NCBI GenBank assembly: GCA_965370495.1
Contig: CBDUUV010000030.1
Span: 1-24,690 of the forward strand
Direction: 5' to 3'
Length of the DNA stretch: 24,690 nucleotides
From: Krumholzibacterium sp965370495
GTDB taxonomy: Bacteria; Krumholzibacteriota; Krumholzibacteriia; Krumholzibacteriales; Krumholzibacteriaceae
In this document: positions 22,932 through 24,690 of the stretch, piece after piece
Numbering within the stretch: the first letter of the stretch is position 1
Layout: the number at the start of each line of letters is the position of its first letter
Notes under the pieces: model-generated
Told to the model about the DNA's origin: nothing
Databases searched by the model: none
Seen by the model: the letters and a program-made list of their open reading frames with translations, nothing else
Position numbers and translations under genes: made by a program

Positions 22932-24146
22932 ATGAAACGTTTACTGTCAGTTTTCACCATCATCGTTCTCGCGTCGATCCTTGCCGCGCCTCTATCCGCT
23001 GGTGAATCCTGTGACAAGGATTCCGGGTTCAAGTTCGGCGGCTTTCTTAAGACGGACCTTATCTACGATGACACAAGAATCTCTCCGGGTAATTACGCTC
23101 TCTACGTATCAGCTTTCGATGGGAGCGACAAGAATGAGATCTTCCTCACGGCCAGAGAGTCGAGGCTCGCATTCGATTTCTGGTGGAAGGAAGGCGATTA
23201 TAAAACAAAGGCCTACCTGGAATTCGATTTCCAGAACGCCGGAGCGGGTGAGAACAAGGCCAGCCCGATGCTTCGTCACGCCTTCTTCAAATTCGGCAAG
23301 TGCCGCTGGTCTATCCTCGCCGGCCAGACCTGGGATATCATTTCACCTCTTAATCCAAAGACCGCCAATTATTCGGTCCTCTGGTACCAAGGTAATATCG
23401 GCTACCGCCGTCCACAGTTCCGTGTCTCAACCTGGACTGAGGCAGGCAACAACGCAACGGTCACTTTCGACGCCGGTATCTTCAGAAATCTTGGCGGGAA
23501 ACCCGACTCCCTCGGTGCTAACGATTCTTTCCTCGACTTCGGCGCCGACTCCGGGCTCCCGACCTTCCAGGGCCGTATCGGCTTTGCCTCGACTTTCGGT
23601 GAATCCAACAAGATTGCCATCGGGTTCTCGGGCCACTACGGCAAAGAGACATACGAGGGCGCGGGAGGCCAGGAGGATATCATTTCCTGGTCGGCCAACG
23701 CAGACCTTGTCCTTGTGTTCAATGAACAGATAAGTCTCAAGGGAGAGCTTTTTACAGGCGAAAATCTTGGTCAGTACCTCGGAGGAATAGGGCAGCGTGT
23801 TGACCCGATGAACAACCCTCTTCCATCCATGGGTGGCTGGGGAATGCTGTCTGTGAAGGCAAACGGCAAGCTTACCCTGAACGCTGGTTACGGATTCGAT
23901 GATCCTGACGAGGCAAAATGGATCTGTCCGGAAGAAACCGGGGAGAACTGGGCGCTGAAAAGCCTGAACAGCGAATTCTTTGGCAATCTCTTCTATGATG
24001 TTACGAAACATGTGACATCTATATTTGAAATTGCGTTTATGAAGACTGAACACCTTACACGTGAGTATGACGGAACCATCTTCACGGATACCATAAAGGA
24101 ATATGACAGCTTGAGATACCAGTTCGCTCTCAAGTGTTCTTTTTAA
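22932..24146 (+). CDS. Outer-membrane beta-barrel porin, DcaP-like
   Basis: A 404-residue exported protein. Residues 1-23 form a signal peptide (MKRLLSVFTIIVLASILAAP, cleavage near LSA/G). The mature part begins FKFGGFLKTDLIYDDTR and has alternating polar/aromatic strands throughout, with RESRLAFDFWW, AYLEFDFQNA, LRHAFFKF and ILAGQTWDIISP as in DcaP-like porins. It ends in Phe (ALKCSF), the C-terminal signal for BAM-dependent insertion. The ATG at 22932 has GGAAGGAG upstream; an in-frame ATT-like extension from 22887 has no support. It is monocistronic. The substrate is unknown. Confidence 0.85.
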   Translation: MKRLLSVFTIIVLASILAAPLSAGESCDKDSGFKFGGFLKTDLIYDDTRISPGNYALYVSAFDGSDKNEIFLTARESRLAFDFWWKEGDYKTKAYLEFDFQNAGAGENKASPMLRHAFFKFGKCRWSILAGQTWDIISPLNPKTANYSVLWYQGNIGYRRPQFRVSTWTEAGNNATVTFDAGIFRNLGGKPDSLGANDSFLDFGADSGLPTFQGRIGFASTFGESNKIAIGFSGHYGKETYEGAGGQEDIISWSANADLVLVFNEQISLKGELFTGENLGQYLGGIGQRVDPMNNPLPSMGGWGMLSVKANGKLTLNAGYGFDDPDEAKWICPEETGENWALKSLNSEFFGNLFYDVTKHVTSIFEIAFMKTEHLTREYDGTIFTDTIKEYDSLRYQFALKCSF

Positions 24147-24210
24147 ACAGCAGTTCCAAACCCCCGCCGGGATAGCTGTTGCTCCGTGTTTGTTGTATTA
24201 TGGGAAATCC

Positions 24211-24247
24211 GAAGCCCGTCCCGGGGAAAACCCGTTGGGCGGGCTTC
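24211..24247 (+). terminator. GC-rich hairpin after the porin gene
   Basis: GAAGCCCG (24211-24218) pairs perfectly with CGGGCTTC (24240-24247), with an inner CCC/GGG extension around a bulged T. It lies 65 bases after the porin stop. No T-run follows (CCGTATT), so it may be a weak or Rho-assisted terminator or an mRNA 3'-end stabiliser. Confidence 0.45.
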
Positions 24248-24339
24248 CCGTATTAACATGAATCCGTCAATAACCACCACCCGGTTAACCCGTGTGATGA
24301 TATCTCCGAAACAACACACATGCTCCCGGAAGCCAGGGT

Positions 24340-24527
24340 AATGAGTACTAGCGCGATCCCCACATCACGCGCTAATCAATTTCACTCTCTGATGAGTACC
24401 CGCATGATCTTCCCTCGCATCAACCAGGGGTTCTCTCTGATCAGCACCCGCACGATTTCCCGCGAGCATCAACCAGTTTCACTCTCTTCTGATGAGTGTC
24501 TTCATGTCTCCCCATGCACCACCCGGC
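24340..24527. repeat. About four degenerate ~50-bp tandem repeats
   Basis: Related units begin at about 24340, 24391, 24439 and 24491, spaced 51, 48 and 52 bases. The shared core is GATGAGTACCCGCATGAT-like, followed by a TC/C-rich part, CATCAACCAG, and TTTCACTCTC. Units two and three are the closest pair (GATGAGTACCCGC against GATCAGCACCCGC); the first and last are diverged. The first unit also contains TAGCGCG/CGCGCTA (24349-24355 and 24368-24374). No credible gene lies here. The repeats abut the 3' end of the HNH gene. Confidence 0.55.
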
Positions 24528-24690
24528 TCACTCTCTTTTGTAATTCTTCTTGATGAACCCCTTTCCAAAATCATGCTCAGCCTTTAGAAGATTATGCTTC
24601 TGACACAAAAGCTGCAGGTTATCGATGGAGTTAGTGCCTCCCTTTGCATATGGGACTATATGATCTACCTGGAGATTGTGCCTCGAGCCG
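24528..24690 (-). CDS. C-terminal end of an HNH endonuclease, cut by the right edge
   Basis: The last 53 codons of a minus-strand gene ending at TGA 24528-24530. The visible part contains an HNH core: HNLQVDHIVPYAKGG, then TNSIDNLQLLCQKHN, ending KAEHDFGKGF and a Lys-rich tail. The VDHIVP His-Asp-His pattern, the Asn in IDNLQ and the final LCQKHN match the HNH nuclease fold. Whether it is a stand-alone nuclease, a restriction component or part of a mobile element cannot be told without the upstream sequence. Confidence 0.8.
   Translation of the reverse strand, partial: GSRHNLQVDHIVPYAKGGTNSIDNLQLLCQKHNLLKAEHDFGKGFIKKNYKRE

Noticed and set aside
24340..24527. CRISPR array
   Set aside because: Units are degenerate over their whole length, with no identical repeats separated by unique spacers and no cas genes nearby.
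24320..24553. Small + strand repeat-containing protein (77 codons)
   Set aside because: No ribosome site; the apparent peptide repeat only reflects the DNA repeats, and its end overlaps the HNH gene.

Overview
The window looks like a chromosome segment of an anaerobic, Gram-negative bacterium. A beta-barrel porin with a signal peptide and terminal Phe implies an outer membrane. Ferredoxin-linked 2-oxoacid oxidation, a membrane-bound [NiFe] hydrogenase and many Fe-S proteins imply anaerobic, fermentative or H2-based energy metabolism. I cannot name the phylum from sequence alone; an uncultured FCB-type lineage would fit. TGA is used as a normal stop in several tightly packed genes (iorA, mnhF, the iscS-like gene), so the code is standard.

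Layout. Positions 1-96 hold the start of a minus-strand gene running off the left edge. Then iorAB (294-2673, +) encodes indolepyruvate:ferredoxin oxidoreductase and ends in a strong terminator. From 17387 down to 2777 on the minus strand lies a large cluster of 18 genes: a HydB/HydG-type NAD(P)-diaphorase pair, a NuoG/FdhA-like molybdopterin-fold protein, a four-cluster ferredoxin, the hydrogenase core (NuoH-, NuoB-, NuoC- and large-subunit homologues), a NuoL-like antiporter subunit, Mrp-type subunits (MbhDE fusion, MnhB, C, D, E, F, G), a NuoI-like ferredoxin and, beyond a terminator, the maturation protease HycI. IorAB makes reduced ferredoxin; the hydrogenase can move electrons between ferredoxin, possibly NAD(P)H, and protons while pumping Na+/H+.

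From 19745 to 17680 (minus) is a two-gene unit: a DUF1573 protein and a TlpA-type thioredoxin. The DUF1573 reading frame contains one in-frame TGA exactly where the family has the first Cys of its CGC[ST] motif, giving Sec-Gly-Cys-Ser. It is followed by hairpins that could be a SECIS. This is the strongest candidate for something undescribed.

Divergently (20042-22739, +) lies a Fe-S/NAD unit: an IscS-like protein lacking the PLP lysine and other catalytic residues but keeping the loop Cys, an IscU scaffold with a double zinc-ribbon tail, and quinolinate synthase NadA, a [4Fe-4S] enzyme. Then comes the porin (22932-24146, +), a spacer with about four degenerate ~50-bp repeats, and the C-terminal end of an HNH endonuclease gene (minus) cut by the right edge. 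No rRNA, tRNA, CRISPR or insertion sequence was seen.
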